NCBI RefSeq assembly: GCF_036182465.1 | Contig: NZ_CP108081.1 | Span: forward strand, 8,556,001 to 8,620,000 | Direction of reading: 5' to 3' | DNA: 64,000 bases | From: Streptomyces sp. NBC_00258 | GTDB lineage: Bacteria; Actinomycetota; Actinomycetes; Streptomycetales; Streptomycetaceae | Shown: positions 1 through 8,850 of the stretch, one piece after another | How the letters are laid out: every line of letters begins with the position of its first letter | How positions within the stretch are numbered: the first letter of the stretch is position 1 | The notes under the pieces: generated by a model | Databases searched by the model: none | What the model was told of the DNA's origin: nothing | The model's input: the letters and a program-made list of their open reading frames with translations, nothing else | Position numbers and translations under genes: made by a program

Positions 1-99
1 GTCGGCCTCGACGCGCTCGCCCTCGGCCTTCAGCCAGCGGGTGACAGTGCCCTCGGTGACGCTCTCGCCGAGCGCCGGAAGGGTTACGGAAACCGCCAT
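1..99 (-). CDS. sucB: Dihydrolipoamide succinyltransferase E2, N-terminal fragment
   Basis: Only the first 33 codons are inside the window; the gene runs off the left edge. The translation opens [17 protein letters not shown], the start of a lipoyl domain of the 2-oxo acid dehydrogenase E2 family, which carries the swinging lipoyl-lysine arm. An AAGGAG ribosome site lies about 11 bases before the ATG. It follows lpdA by 67 bases on the same strand, so E3 and E2 are probably co-transcribed. SucB (2-oxoglutarate dehydrogenase) is preferred over the pyruvate enzyme because this lpd-E2 order is the usual Streptomyces arrangement, but so short a fragment cannot prove it. Confidence 0.85.
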   Translation of the reverse strand, partial: MAVSVTLPALGESVTEGTVTRWLKAEGERVEAD

Positions 100-166
100 G
101 GTTTCGGTTGCTCCTTACGAATTGCGGAAGTCTGTGTCGTCGCGTCGTGAGTTGACCGAGGGTCGG

Positions 167-1555
167 TCAGTCGTGCGAGTGCAGCGGCTTGCCGGCGAGA
201 GCGAGGTGGGCCTCGCCCATCGCCTCGTTCTGCGTGGGGTGAGCGTGGATGAGCTGCGCGACCTCGGCGGGCAGCGCCTCCCAGTTGTAGATCAGCTGGG
301 CCTCGCCCACCTGCTCGCCCATGCGGTCGCCGACCATGTGGACGCCGACCACGGCACCGTCCTTGACCTGGACGAGCTTGATCTCGCCCGCGGTCTTGAG
401 GATCTTGCTCTTGCCGTTGCCCGCGAGGTTGTACTTCAGAGCGACGACCTTGTCCGCACCGTAGATCTCCTTGGCCTTGGCCTCGGTGATACCGACGGAG
501 GCGACCTCGGGGTGGCAGTACGTCACCCGCGGCACGCCGTCGTAGTCGATCGGAACGGTCTTCAGACCGGCGAGACGCTCCGCGACCAGGATGCCCTCGG
601 CGAAGCCGACGTGCGCGAGCTGGAGCGTCGGGACCAGGTCACCGACGGCCGAGATGGTCGGCACGTTCGTGCGCATGTACTCGTCGACGAGGACGTAGCC
701 GCGGTCCAGCGCGACGCCCTGCTCCTCGTAGCCGAGACCGGCGGAGACCGGCCCGCGGCCGATGGCGACCAGGAGGATCTCGGCCTCGAAGGTCTTGCCG
801 TCGGCGAGGGTCACGCGGACGCCGTCCTGCGTGTACTCGGCCTTCTCGAAGAACGTGCCGAGGTTGAACTTGATGCCGCGCTTGCGGAAGGCGCGCTCAA
901 GAAGCTTGGAGCTGTTCTCGTCCTCTACCGGGACGAGGTGCTTGAGACCCTCGATGACCGTGACGTCGGTGCCGAAGGACTTCCACGCGGAGGCGAACTC
1001 GACGCCGATGACGCCGCCGCCCAGCACGATCGCGGACTGCGGGACGCGGTCCAGCTTCAGCGCGTGGTCCGAGGAGACGATGCGGTTGCCGTCGATCTCC
1101 AGGCCCGGCAGCGACTTCGGCACGGAGCCGGTCGCCAGAAGCACGTGACGGCCCTGGATGCGCTGGCCGTTGACGTCCACGGAGGTCGGGGACGACAGGC
1201 GGCCCTCACCCTCGATGTACGTCACCTTGCGCGAGGCCACCAGGCCCTGCAGGCCCTTGTAGAGGCCGCTGATCACGTCGTCCTTGTACTTGTGGACGGC
1301 GTTGATGTCGATGCCCTGGAAAGTCGTCAGGACACCGTACTGGTCCGCCTCGCGTGCCTGGTCGGCGATCTCGCCGGCATGCAGCAGGGCCTTGGTGGGA
1401 ATGCAGCCGTTGTGCAGGCAGGTGCCGCCGAGCTTGTTCTTCTCGATCAGGGCGACGTCCAGGCCCAGCTGCGCTCCGCGCAGGGCCGCGGCGTAGCCGC
1501 CGCTACCACCGCCGAGGATCACTAGGTCGAAAACGGTGCTGGCGTCGTTCGCCAC
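167..1555 (-). CDS. lpdA: Dihydrolipoyl dehydrogenase (E3)
   Basis: This 462-residue flavoprotein reoxidises dihydrolipoamide on E2 subunits, passing electrons through a redox disulfide and FAD to NAD+. Visible features are the N-terminal FAD-binding GGGSGG (residues 15-20), the redox pair Cys46/Cys51 in GGTCLHNGC, a second dinucleotide fold at VLGGGVIGVE, and the C-terminal HAHPTQNE that supplies the active-site His-Glu pair. Length is normal for the family. I start at GTG 1555 (VANDASTVFD) because GGAGG sits about 7 bases upstream; a longer reading frame extends to 1732 but its extra residues are unlike E3. It is followed by sucB 67 bases later, supporting an lpdA-sucB operon. Confidence 0.96.
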   Translation of the reverse strand: MANDASTVFDLVILGGGSGGYAAALRGAQLGLDVALIEKNKLGGTCLHNGCIPTKALLHAGEIADQAREADQYGVLTTFQGIDINAVHKYKDDVISGLYKGLQGLVASRKVTYIEGEGRLSSPTSVDVNGQRIQGRHVLLATGSVPKSLPGLEIDGNRIVSSDHALKLDRVPQSAIVLGGGVIGVEFASAWKSFGTDVTVIEGLKHLVPVEDENSSKLLERAFRKRGIKFNLGTFFEKAEYTQDGVRVTLADGKTFEAEILLVAIGRGPVSAGLGYEEQGVALDRGYVLVDEYMRTNVPTISAVGDLVPTLQLAHVGFAEGILVAERLAGLKTVPIDYDGVPRVTYCHPEVASVGITEAKAKEIYGADKVVALKYNLAGNGKSKILKTAGEIKLVQVKDGAVVGVHMVGDRMGEQVGEAQLIYNWEALPAEVAQLIHAHPTQNEAMGEAHLALAGKPLHSHD

Positions 1556-1750
1556 GTCACGTCCTCCATGCATGTGCGCCGTACGCCGGTCTGCGTCGAC
1601 CGGGCGGCGGCTGGTGTCCGGCCGCTCTTTCTTCGGCCCTGTGGTGGGCCCTGTCCTGCCGAGAACCCATCTTCGCACCTGTCGGCGCCGAGCGGGACGC
1701 CGGGCCGTGCAGTGAGACGTCTGATCGATCACACGGCAGTGCGTTTGACC

Positions 1751-1796
1751 GGCCCCGCGCCCCGTCAGGGGCGCGGGGCACTGCGCGATCAGCCAC
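1751..1796. repeat. Dispersed GC-rich element, copy 1 (reverse half with mini-hairpin)
   Basis: The reverse half (AGGGGCGCGGGGCACTGCGC with its CGATCAGCCAC flank) is preceded by CCCCGCGCCCC at 1753-1763, which pairs with GGGGCGCGGGG at 1768-1778 around a 4-base loop. It lies downstream of pepA, read in the sense of pepA, and upstream of lpdA. The core has one change (GCACT for GAACT). A terminator role is inferred. Confidence 0.8.
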
Positions 1797-1848
1797 TGAC
1801 GGCCCGCACCCGCCGTACGACGGGCCGGACCGAGCCAGTGGGCGGGCC

Positions 1849-3399
1849 TCAGCCCAAATCGCCCGCGGCCGTGATCTCCGCCAGCCGCACGAGAGTCCGT
1901 ACGGCAGACCCCGTCCCGCCCTTGGGCGTGTAACCGAACGGCCCCTGCTCATTGAAGGCGGGCCCCGCGATGTCGAGGTGCGCCCATGTGATCCCCTCGC
2001 CCACGAACTCCTTGAGGAAGAGTCCGGCGACCAGGCCGCCGCCGTACCGCTCGCCCATGTTGGCGATGTCGGCGGTCGGGGAGTCCATCCCCTTCTTCAG
2101 GTGGTCCGGCAGCGGCATCGGCCACGCCGCCTCGCCGACCTCCTCGGCCGCCTCGTACACCGCCGTACGGAACGAGTCGTCGTTCGCCATGACACCGAAC
2201 GTCCGGTTCCCCAGCGCCAGCATCATCGCCCCGGTCAGCGTCGCCACGTCGACGATCGCGTCCGGGGTCTCCTCGGAGGCCTTGGCGAGCGCGTCGGCGA
2301 GGACGAGCCGGCCCTCGGCGTCGGTGTTGAGGACCTCGACGGTCTTGCCGCTGTACATGCGCAGCACGTCGCCGGGACGGGTCGCGGAACCGGAGGGCAT
2401 GTTCTCCGCCAGCGCGAGCCAGCCGGTCACGTTGACCTCGAGACCCAGCCGTGAGGCGGCGACGACCGCGGCGAACACGGCGGCGGCGCCGCTCATGTCG
2501 CACTTCATCGTCTCGTTGTGCCCGGCCGGCTTCAGCGAGATGCCGCCCGAGTCGTAGGTGATGCCCTTGCCGACGAAGGCGAGGTGCTTCTTCGCCTTGG
2601 AGGAGGTGTACGACAGCTTCACCAGGCGGGGCGCGGACGTGGAACCGACGCCGACACCGAGGATGCCGCCGTAGCCGCCCTTCTCCAGGGCCTTCTCGTC
2701 GAGCACCTGCACCTTGATGCCGTGCTCCTTGGCCGCGGCCTGCGCGACGGCCGCGAAGGCCTCCGGGTTCAGGTCGTTCGGCGGGGTGTTGATGAGGTCA
2801 CGGGCGCGGTTCAGCTCCTCGGACACGGCGGTGGCGCGCTCGATCGCGGCCTTGAACGCCTTGTCGCGGGGCTTGCCGCCGAGCAGCGTGACCTCGGCGA
2901 GCGGGGCCTTGCCGTTCTTGGCGTCCTTCCCGCTGCCGTTGCTCTTGGCGTTCTCCTTGTAGACGTCGAAGGAGTACGCGCCGAGCAGCGCGCCCTCGCC
3001 GACGGCGCCCGCGTCGGCGGCGTCCTCGATCGGCAGGGCGAACGCGGCCTTCTTCGAACCGGCGAGGGCACGTGCGGCGACACCGGCCGCCCGGCGCAGG
3101 GTCTCCCCGGAGAAGGACCCGTCCTTCTCCGGCAGAGCACCGAGACCGACCGCAAGCACGAGCGGTGCCTTGAAGCCGGACGGAGCCGGCAGCTTCGTCA
3201 CCTCGCCCTCGCCGCCCGAGGCGCCGAGGGTCTCCAGAACGCCGGCGAGCCTGCCGTCGTACGCCTTGTCCACGGCCTCGGCGCCCGGTGCCACGACCAG
3301 GTCCCCGGACTTGGGCCCGGTGCCCTTGGCGACACCGACGACGATGGCGTCGACCCGCAGGCCGGGCGCCGCGGCGGTGCTGAGAGTGAGAGCAGTCAC
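1849..3399 (-). CDS. pepA: Leucyl aminopeptidase (M17 family)
   Basis: A 516-residue cytosolic metallopeptidase that removes N-terminal residues from peptides using two divalent metals. The C-terminal catalytic half shows the M17 landmarks: GKGITYDSGGISLKP with the metal-binding Lys and Asp, KCDMSGAAA, and NTDAEGRLVLADAL with Asp, Glu and the catalytic Arg. The N-terminal half is the variable M17 domain, with a Gly/Ser/Lys-rich insert (GSGKDAKNGK). I chose GTG 3399 (VTALTLSTAAAP), since this is where similarity to the actinobacterial family begins; no strong ribosome site is visible. It is a single gene ending opposite lpdA's upstream region, with a dispersed repeat between them. Confidence 0.95.
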   Translation of the reverse strand: MTALTLSTAAAPGLRVDAIVVGVAKGTGPKSGDLVVAPGAEAVDKAYDGRLAGVLETLGASGGEGEVTKLPAPSGFKAPLVLAVGLGALPEKDGSFSGETLRRAAGVAARALAGSKKAAFALPIEDAADAGAVGEGALLGAYSFDVYKENAKSNGSGKDAKNGKAPLAEVTLLGGKPRDKAFKAAIERATAVSEELNRARDLINTPPNDLNPEAFAAVAQAAAKEHGIKVQVLDEKALEKGGYGGILGVGVGSTSAPRLVKLSYTSSKAKKHLAFVGKGITYDSGGISLKPAGHNETMKCDMSGAAAVFAAVVAASRLGLEVNVTGWLALAENMPSGSATRPGDVLRMYSGKTVEVLNTDAEGRLVLADALAKASEETPDAIVDVATLTGAMMLALGNRTFGVMANDDSFRTAVYEAAEEVGEAAWPMPLPDHLKKGMDSPTADIANMGERYGGGLVAGLFLKEFVGEGITWAHLDIAGPAFNEQGPFGYTPKGGTGSAVRTLVRLAEITAAGDLG

Positions 3400-3563
3400 G
3401 GTGGTGAAATCTCGCTTCCATTGAGTTGCTGTGGCCGTCAGGGGTGACGTCGGCCGGGGCGGTGGAGTCCCGGGCACGAGCCTACGCGCGGTGGCGCGTT
3501 TCGCTCATTCCAGCGGCCGTTCATCCGTGCGTGGTGGCCTGGCCACTTATCACCCTTCACTTC

Positions 3564-3579
3564 TGTGACCTGAGACACA
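3564..3579. promoter_or_regulatory. Candidate Crp-type operator
   Basis: The sequence TGTGACCTGAGACACA has the TGTGA-N6-TCACA layout of Crp/FNR-family sites with one mismatch in the second arm. It lies about 100 bases before the deacetylase start and about 165 bases before pepA, in the only divergent promoter region of the polysaccharide operon. This is motif matching by eye; such sites occur by chance. Confidence 0.35.
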
Positions 3580-3681
3580 CTCCTGCTGTTTGCGATGAGT
3601 AACCCACTCGTCGCTTTGCATGATTTCCACGGATCCTCCTCGAACTGACCATCAGGGGATCTTGTTGGGGGAGGGGCGAAC

Positions 3682-5718
3682 ATGGCGCAGAGTGCGCACA
3701 GATGGAGAAACGCGGCCGCCGTCATGGCGGCCGCCGGTCTGCTGAGCCTGGGGCTGGGAACCCCCGGAGCGTCGGCGGCGGAAGAGCCGCGCATCGATCT
3801 GAAAGTGCTCGTCGTCGACAACGGCGACAGCCCCGTGGAAGCCATCACGGAGGAGCTGAGGACCACCGGCATCCCGTACACGACCGTCGACCTGAACGAC
3901 TCCGGCCGCCCGGCCATCACCGAGGCGTTCCTGAGCGACACGGTGGACGGCACGCCGCGCGCCAAGTACCAGGGTGTCGTGCTGCCCAACGAGGCGCCGT
4001 TCGGGTCGGGTTCTGCCGAGCAAACGGCCCTGGAGACGTACGAGAGGACCTTCGGCATTCCCCAGGTCGACGCCTACACGTGGGCGCACCCCGGGGTCGG
4101 CCTCGACTACACGGACGCGGGCGGCTGGGCCGGAACGCTCGACGGCCGCGAGGCGGCGGTCACCACGGCGGGCGGGGCGGGCTATTTCGGCTACCTCGAC
4201 GGACCCCTCGCATTCGAGGACAACTCGCCCTCCATCCAGGAGAGTTACGGCTACGTGGCCCGGCCCCGCGCGGGCTTCACCAGCTACGTCGACACCGCCG
4301 TGCCCGGTGGGAGCGGCCGTGGCAGCCTGGTGGGCGAGTACGCGCACGACGGGCGTCGCGAACTCGTCGTGACCTTCGCCTACAACCACTACCAGCAGCA
4401 GTTCCGCGTCCTTGCCCGCGGCATTGTCGAATGGCTGACCCAGGGCGTGCACCTCGGTCAGAGCAGGAACTATTTTTCTGTCCATGTCGACGACGTCTTC
4501 GCGCCCGACAGCCGCTGGGACACCGAACGCAACTGCACGCCCGGCGACTTCGACTGCGTGGGCGGTGACGGAGAGGGGACCACGCCGATCCGTATGTCCG
4601 CGGCCGACGCGGTGTACGCCGCCCAGTGGCAGCGGGACAGCGGCTTCACCCTCGACATGGTCTACAACGCCGGAGCGGGTGAGGAGTGGAAGAGCGAGAA
4701 CGGCAACGTCGACGCGCTGACCGACCAGCTCCTCGCCGACAAGGGCGAGTACCGCTGGGTCAACCACACCTACACGCACCCCTTCCTCGGCTGCGTCCAG
4801 GACACCAGCACCGTGCCGTGGAGCTGCGCGAAGAACGCCGACGGCTCGACCCGGTACGTGAGCCGCGCCGACATCTCGGCGGAGATCCGCGACAACAGAC
4901 TCTGGGCGGCGAGCCACGGACTGCCCGTCGACAGCAGCGAGTTGGTGACCGGCGAGCACTCGGGGCTGAAGACCCTGCCGCAGCAGCCGGACGACAACCC
5001 GAACCTCGCGGGCGCCCTCGCGGACAACGGCATCGACTGGACCGCATCCGACAACTCCCGTGAACCCAAGCAGCGTTCGGTGGGCAGCGCCCTGACCGTG
5101 CCCCGCTACCCGATGAACGTGTACTACAACGTCGGCACGGCCGAGGAGATCACCGACGAGTACAACTGGATCTACACCTCGAAGGCCGACGGCGGCAGCG
5201 GCATCTGCGAGAACAACCCCACGTCGACCTGCCTCGACGACCCGCTCGACACGGCGACCGGCTTCGAGTCGTACATCCTCCCGCAGGAGGCCCGCACCGC
5301 CCTCGGTCACGCCGTGGGCAACGACCCGCGCCCGCACTACGTGCACCAGTCCAACCTGGCCGAGGACCGGCTGCTCTACCCGGTCCTGGACAAGGTGCTC
5401 GCCGACTACCGCGCGCTCTACGCCGACAACGCCCCGCTGGAGAACCCGCGGCAGAGCACCGTCGGCACCGAGCTGAAACGCCGCGCGGCCTGGCAGGAGG
5501 CCGTCGCCGACGGTGACGTCACCGCGTACCGCGTCGGCACGACCGTCACCGTCACCGCCCCGTCCGGGACACAGATCCCGGTGACCGCGCCCGAAGGGAC
5601 ACTCAAGCAACTCCTGCTCGGCACCACCGCGTTCGGGACGCCGTACGCGGGGGAGCGATCGGCCTGGACCACGCCGGACGCTCTGCAGACAGCCCTCACC
5701 CTGAGACTGCCCGCATAA
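3682..5718 (+). CDS. Secreted CE18/Agd3-like polysaccharide deacetylase
   Basis: A 678-residue exported protein. Residues 1-33 form a signal peptide (RRN-like basic start, AAAVMAAAGLLSLGLG core, cleavage after GASA). The middle carries a carbohydrate-esterase-4-like metal site: HVDDVF (His268, Asp270, Asp271) and HTYTH (His362, His366), the Asp and His-x3-His pattern of NodB-type deacetylases. The long N-terminal region before the catalytic domain and overall size resemble Agd3/CE18, the fungal galactosaminogalactan deacetylase, and the deacetylase half of PelA. Expected job: removing acetyl groups from a GalNAc/GlcNAc-type polymer outside the cell. GGGGGAGGGG lies 4-5 bases before the ATG. 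It heads a four-gene operon with a PelF-like transferase and an Sph3-like hydrolase. The polymer itself is not known from the sequence. Confidence 0.75.
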   Translation: MAQSAHRWRNAAAVMAAAGLLSLGLGTPGASAAEEPRIDLKVLVVDNGDSPVEAITEELRTTGIPYTTVDLNDSGRPAITEAFLSDTVDGTPRAKYQGVVLPNEAPFGSGSAEQTALETYERTFGIPQVDAYTWAHPGVGLDYTDAGGWAGTLDGREAAVTTAGGAGYFGYLDGPLAFEDNSPSIQESYGYVARPRAGFTSYVDTAVPGGSGRGSLVGEYAHDGRRELVVTFAYNHYQQQFRVLARGIVEWLTQGVHLGQSRNYFSVHVDDVFAPDSRWDTERNCTPGDFDCVGGDGEGTTPIRMSAADAVYAAQWQRDSGFTLDMVYNAGAGEEWKSENGNVDALTDQLLADKGEYRWVNHTYTHPFLGCVQDTSTVPWSCAKNADGSTRYVSRADISAEIRDNRLWAASHGLPVDSSELVTGEHSGLKTLPQQPDDNPNLAGALADNGIDWTASDNSREPKQRSVGSALTVPRYPMNVYYNVGTAEEITDEYNWIYTSKADGGSGICENNPTSTCLDDPLDTATGFESYILPQEARTALGHAVGNDPRPHYVHQSNLAEDRLLYPVLDKVLADYRALYADNAPLENPRQSTVGTELKRRAAWQEAVADGDVTAYRVGTTVTVTAPSGTQIPVTAPEGTLKQLLLGTTAFGTPYAGERSAWTTPDALQTALTLRLPA

Positions 5719-5743
5719 CGGAGACAAGCGCCGCAGCACGACG

Positions 5744-5773
5744 CGCGCCCCGGCCAAGACCGGCCGGGGCGCG
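5744..5773 (+). terminator. GC-rich hairpin between deacetylase and glycosyltransferase genes
   Basis: CGCGCCCCGGCC and GGCCGGGGCGCG form a perfect 12-bp stem around loop AAGACC, inside the 91-base gap after the deacetylase stop. There is no T-run. It could be a partial terminator or a processing/stability element that sets the ratio of the secreted enzyme to the downstream genes. Confidence 0.6.
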
Positions 5774-5809
5774 ACCGAGCCGTAAGAAATGTTCCAGGGG
5801 GGAACACGC

Positions 5810-7333
5810 ATGATGAGCAAGGGCCGTCATGTCACCATGCTCACGGAGGGCACGTATCCGCTGGTCCACGGCGGGGTCAGCACCTGGTGCGACCAGCTCG
5901 TGAAGGGGATGCCCGAAGTCCGGTTCAACGTCGTCTCGCTCTCCGGCAACGGCCGCGAACCCGTGACCTGGGAGCTGCCGGGCAACGTCTACCAGCACAC
6001 GTCCGTACCGCTCTGGGGCACGCTGCAGGGGTCCCGGCGCGCACCGCGCGGCCCCGCCCGCCGCCGCTTCATCGACACCTACGAGCGGTTCCTGCTGTCC
6101 TTCCTGGACCCCGAGGCGCACTGCGACTTCGGCGAGGCCTTCTACGAACTCGCCCGACTCGCCCGTGACGGAAAGCTGTCGGCGGCCCTGCGCACCGAGG
6201 CCGCGCTGCGCTCGCTGATGTGGATCTGGACCATGCCGCATCTCCGGATCGCCCAGGCATGCCCCACCGTGCACGACGCGCTGACCGCCACCGACCTGCT
6301 GGAGCACGCGCTGCGCCCGCTGGGCGTCCGGCTGCCCGAGGACTCCGTCTCGCACGCCACCGGCAGCGGTCTGGCCACCCTTCCCGCCCTGGCCGCACGG
6401 CAGTTGGACGGCACCCCGTTCCTGCTCACCGAGCACGGCATCTATCTGCGCGAGCGCTACCTCGGCTACCGCAGCGACGCACAGCGGTGGCCGGTCAAGG
6501 CCCTGATGCTCGGCTTCTACCGCGAGCTCAACACCCTCGGCTACAAGGCGGCCGACCTGATCACCCCGTGCAACCAGTACAACCGCCGCTGGGAGGAGCG
6601 CGGAGGCGCCGACCCGGACAAGATCCGTACCGTCTACAACGGCGTCGACCCCGCCGCCTTCCCGCACGCCGGACCCGAGCCGGACGTACCCACGCTCACC
6701 TGGTGCGGCCGCGTCGACCCCATCAAGGACCTCGAAACGCTGCTGCGCGCGTACGCCATGGTGCGCGCCGAACTCCCCGAGACCAGGCTGCGGTTGTTCG
6801 GCCCGGTACCGCCCGGTGGAGAGGCGTACAAGACCCGGCTGGAGAAGCTCGCAGCCGAACTGGGCGTCACGGACGGGCTCACCTTCGAGGGCCGGATCAG
6901 CGAGGTGTGGCGGGCCTACGCGGCCGGGCACGTCGTGATGCTCTCCTCCATCTCGGAGGGCTTCCCCTTCTCGATCATCGAGGCCATGTCGTGCGGCCGG
7001 ACCACCGTGTCCACCGACGTGGGCGGCGTCGGCGAGGCCGTCGGCGACACCGGGCTCGTGGTGCCGCCGCGCGAGCCCGAGAAGATGGCCGCCGCCGCAC
7101 TCGTCCTGCTGCGGGACGACGAACGCCGCCTGGAACTGGGCCGGTTGTCCCGCCAGCGCGTCATCGAACGCTTCACGCTCCGCCGCTCCGTGGACGCCTT
7201 CCGCACGATCTACCAGGAACTCGCGGGCCTGCCCGAGGTGTACGAGCCCACGCTGGAGACCGTCGCCGACTGGACCCTCGAACTGCGCGACCCCTGGTAC
7301 CAGGCCGTCGCGACGGACGGGACCGGCTGGTGA
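5810..7333 (+). CDS. PelF-like GT4 glycosyltransferase
   Basis: A 507-residue cytosolic GT-B glycosyltransferase. It opens with the PelF signature region EGTYPLVHGGVSTWCDQL (about residues 10-28), which forms the acceptor/N-terminal Rossmann loop, and ends with a GT4 donor site: CGRVDPIKDLETLL and SEGFPFSIIEAMSCG, the E-x7-E motif with Glu383 first. Length matches PelF proteins (about 500 residues), which polymerise UDP-activated amino sugars. AGGGGGG ends 7 bases before ATG 5810 (MMSKGRH); ATG 5813 is equally possible and an ATG at 5789 would overlap the ribosome site. The stop overlaps the next start as GTGA, so the two are translationally coupled. Donor and product are inferred from family only. 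Confidence 0.85.
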   Translation: MMSKGRHVTMLTEGTYPLVHGGVSTWCDQLVKGMPEVRFNVVSLSGNGREPVTWELPGNVYQHTSVPLWGTLQGSRRAPRGPARRRFIDTYERFLLSFLDPEAHCDFGEAFYELARLARDGKLSAALRTEAALRSLMWIWTMPHLRIAQACPTVHDALTATDLLEHALRPLGVRLPEDSVSHATGSGLATLPALAARQLDGTPFLLTEHGIYLRERYLGYRSDAQRWPVKALMLGFYRELNTLGYKAADLITPCNQYNRRWEERGGADPDKIRTVYNGVDPAAFPHAGPEPDVPTLTWCGRVDPIKDLETLLRAYAMVRAELPETRLRLFGPVPPGGEAYKTRLEKLAAELGVTDGLTFEGRISEVWRAYAAGHVVMLSSISEGFPFSIIEAMSCGRTTVSTDVGGVGEAVGDTGLVVPPREPEKMAAAALVLLRDDERRLELGRLSRQRVIERFTLRRSVDAFRTIYQELAGLPEVYEPTLETVADWTLELRDPWYQAVATDGTGW

Positions 7334-8850
7334 GCGGATCGATCCGGATGCCGCCGGGCTCGCGGCCCGACACCCTGCCCTATGTGCCGCGCCAACGCCG
7401 CCCCAGCTGGGCGGAAGCCGACCCGGTGGACGAACTCGCCACGCGCCTGGAGGAGTTCATAGCCGCCGCGGTCCACCCGGACGAGATAGCGGCGCTCCTG
7501 GAGTCCGACGGCATGTCGGACGACCAGATACGCGAGAAGTACGGCTGCAAGGACTCCTTCTCGCTCGCCGAGGAGTTGTACGAGCGCGTCGAGCGCCGCC
7601 ACCCCGAACCCCCGGGACCGGCCCACGATCCCTGGCAAATAGGCCTGCTGGGCTGCCTGTTGAGAGGCGTCGTCTTCGCCCTGCCCGGCCTCGGCTACGT
7701 CCTCGGGGCTCCTCTCCTCGCGGGCCCGCAGGACGGCCTCGGGCTCCCCGCCGGCACGGTCCCGCTGCTGGCCGGCGCCCTGTGCGGCTGGACCTGGAAC
7801 CAGGGGCTCGCCCACCGGGCGTACTCCTGGCTGGGGTTGGGCGACAAGGCGGCCTCCCGCCGCTCGCTCCTCGTCGGGGCACCCATGGGCGCCCTGCTCG
7901 GCTCGCTCGTCGCACTCGCCGTCGCCCCCGGCCACCTCGGCGCGGTCGCCTTCGCCGCCGGCCAGTCCTGCTACCTCGCGGCCGCCACCGTGCTGCTGGT
8001 GATGGGCCGCGAACGGGCCCTGCTGGCCGCCCTGTTGCCCATGGCGGCCGGTGCCGTACTGGCGATGGCCCAGCCGGTGCCCGAGACCGTGAGACTGGGC
8101 CTGCTGCTCGGCTCGCTCGGCATCGTCGGCGCGCTCGCCGCCATCGAGGTCGCCCCGGCCGTACGGCAGTCGGGGGACGGGACACGGATCGGCTGGTCCG
8201 CCGGGTTCGCGGCCCTGCTGCCCTTCGGCGGCGCCCAGGAGACCAAACGGTCGCGCAGCGCCTCGCCCTGGCTCGCCGGCTCCCTGCCGTACGCCTTCTT
8301 CGGCCTCGGCAGCGGTGTCCTCGTCGTGTTCGTGGCGCTCGGCGACGTCCTGGCCGACGGGTCGTCGACCGCCGCGGTCGCCGCCCCGGCCGCCGTGGCG
8401 CTCACGCTGAGCATGGGGCCGGCCGAGTGGCTGCTCTACCGGTTCCGCAGCGGAAGCCTCGCCGGACTGCGCTCCAGCAGCACCTCACGCGAGTTCTGGC
8501 GGACCACCGCGGGCACCCTCGTCAAATGTCTCAGCGGCTATCTCGCCGCGCTGTTCCTGCTGAGCCTCGCCACGGCCGCGCTCTGGCCGCACGCGCCCGG
8601 CCTCGACGGCGTACGGCTCACCGCCCTGCTGCTCCTCGGGGTCGTCCTCTGGACCGGCCTGCTGCTCCAGTCGTTCGGCGCCGTCCTGAGCGCCGCCGTG
8701 GTCTGCTGCGCCGCGGGGCTCGCCCAGGCCGGGGCGCTGCTCGCGGACGAGAGCCCGCACCTGGTCGGCCTCGTCGTGTACGGCGCGGCTGCCGCGGTGC
8801 TGGCGACCCTGGTCTGCTGGCAACTGGGAAGGGCGACCGCCCACAGATGA
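7330..8850 (+). CDS. Polytopic membrane protein in PelG position
   Basis: A 506-residue protein with a cytosolic N-terminal region of about 95 residues (acidic, with DELATRLEEFIAAAVHPDEIAALL) followed by roughly 12 hydrophobic segments from about residue 100 to the C-terminus. The first segments read LLRGVVFALPGLGYVLGAPLL. PelG, the 12-helix exporter of Pel polysaccharide, occupies the same place next to pelF in other bacteria, so export or flipping of the polymer is the leading guess; I cannot show homology by eye. The N-terminal soluble domain is not a recognised PelG feature. Start GTG 7330 overlaps the transferase stop (GTGA) and its own stop overlaps the next ATG (ATGA). An internal ATG at 7348 is an alternative start. 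Confidence 0.6.
   Translation: MSGSIRMPPGSRPDTLPYVPRQRRPSWAEADPVDELATRLEEFIAAAVHPDEIAALLESDGMSDDQIREKYGCKDSFSLAEELYERVERRHPEPPGPAHDPWQIGLLGCLLRGVVFALPGLGYVLGAPLLAGPQDGLGLPAGTVPLLAGALCGWTWNQGLAHRAYSWLGLGDKAASRRSLLVGAPMGALLGSLVALAVAPGHLGAVAFAAGQSCYLAAATVLLVMGRERALLAALLPMAAGAVLAMAQPVPETVRLGLLLGSLGIVGALAAIEVAPAVRQSGDGTRIGWSAGFAALLPFGGAQETKRSRSASPWLAGSLPYAFFGLGSGVLVVFVALGDVLADGSSTAAVAAPAAVALTLSMGPAEWLLYRFRSGSLAGLRSSSTSREFWRTTAGTLVKCLSGYLAALFLLSLATAALWPHAPGLDGVRLTALLLLGVVLWTGLLLQSFGAVLSAAVVCCAAGLAQAGALLADESPHLVGLVVYGAAAAVLATLVCWQLGRATAHR

Noticed and set aside
41..1525. Long plus-strand reading frame opposite lpdA
   Set aside because: It is antisense to a clear E3 gene, rich in Asp/Leu/Val from complementing GC3 codons, and has no family motif or ribosome site.
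167..1732. Upstream ATG start for lpdA
   Set aside because: The extra 59 residues do not resemble an E3 N-terminus, while GTG 1555 has GGAGG at good spacing and meets the FAD motif at the right distance.
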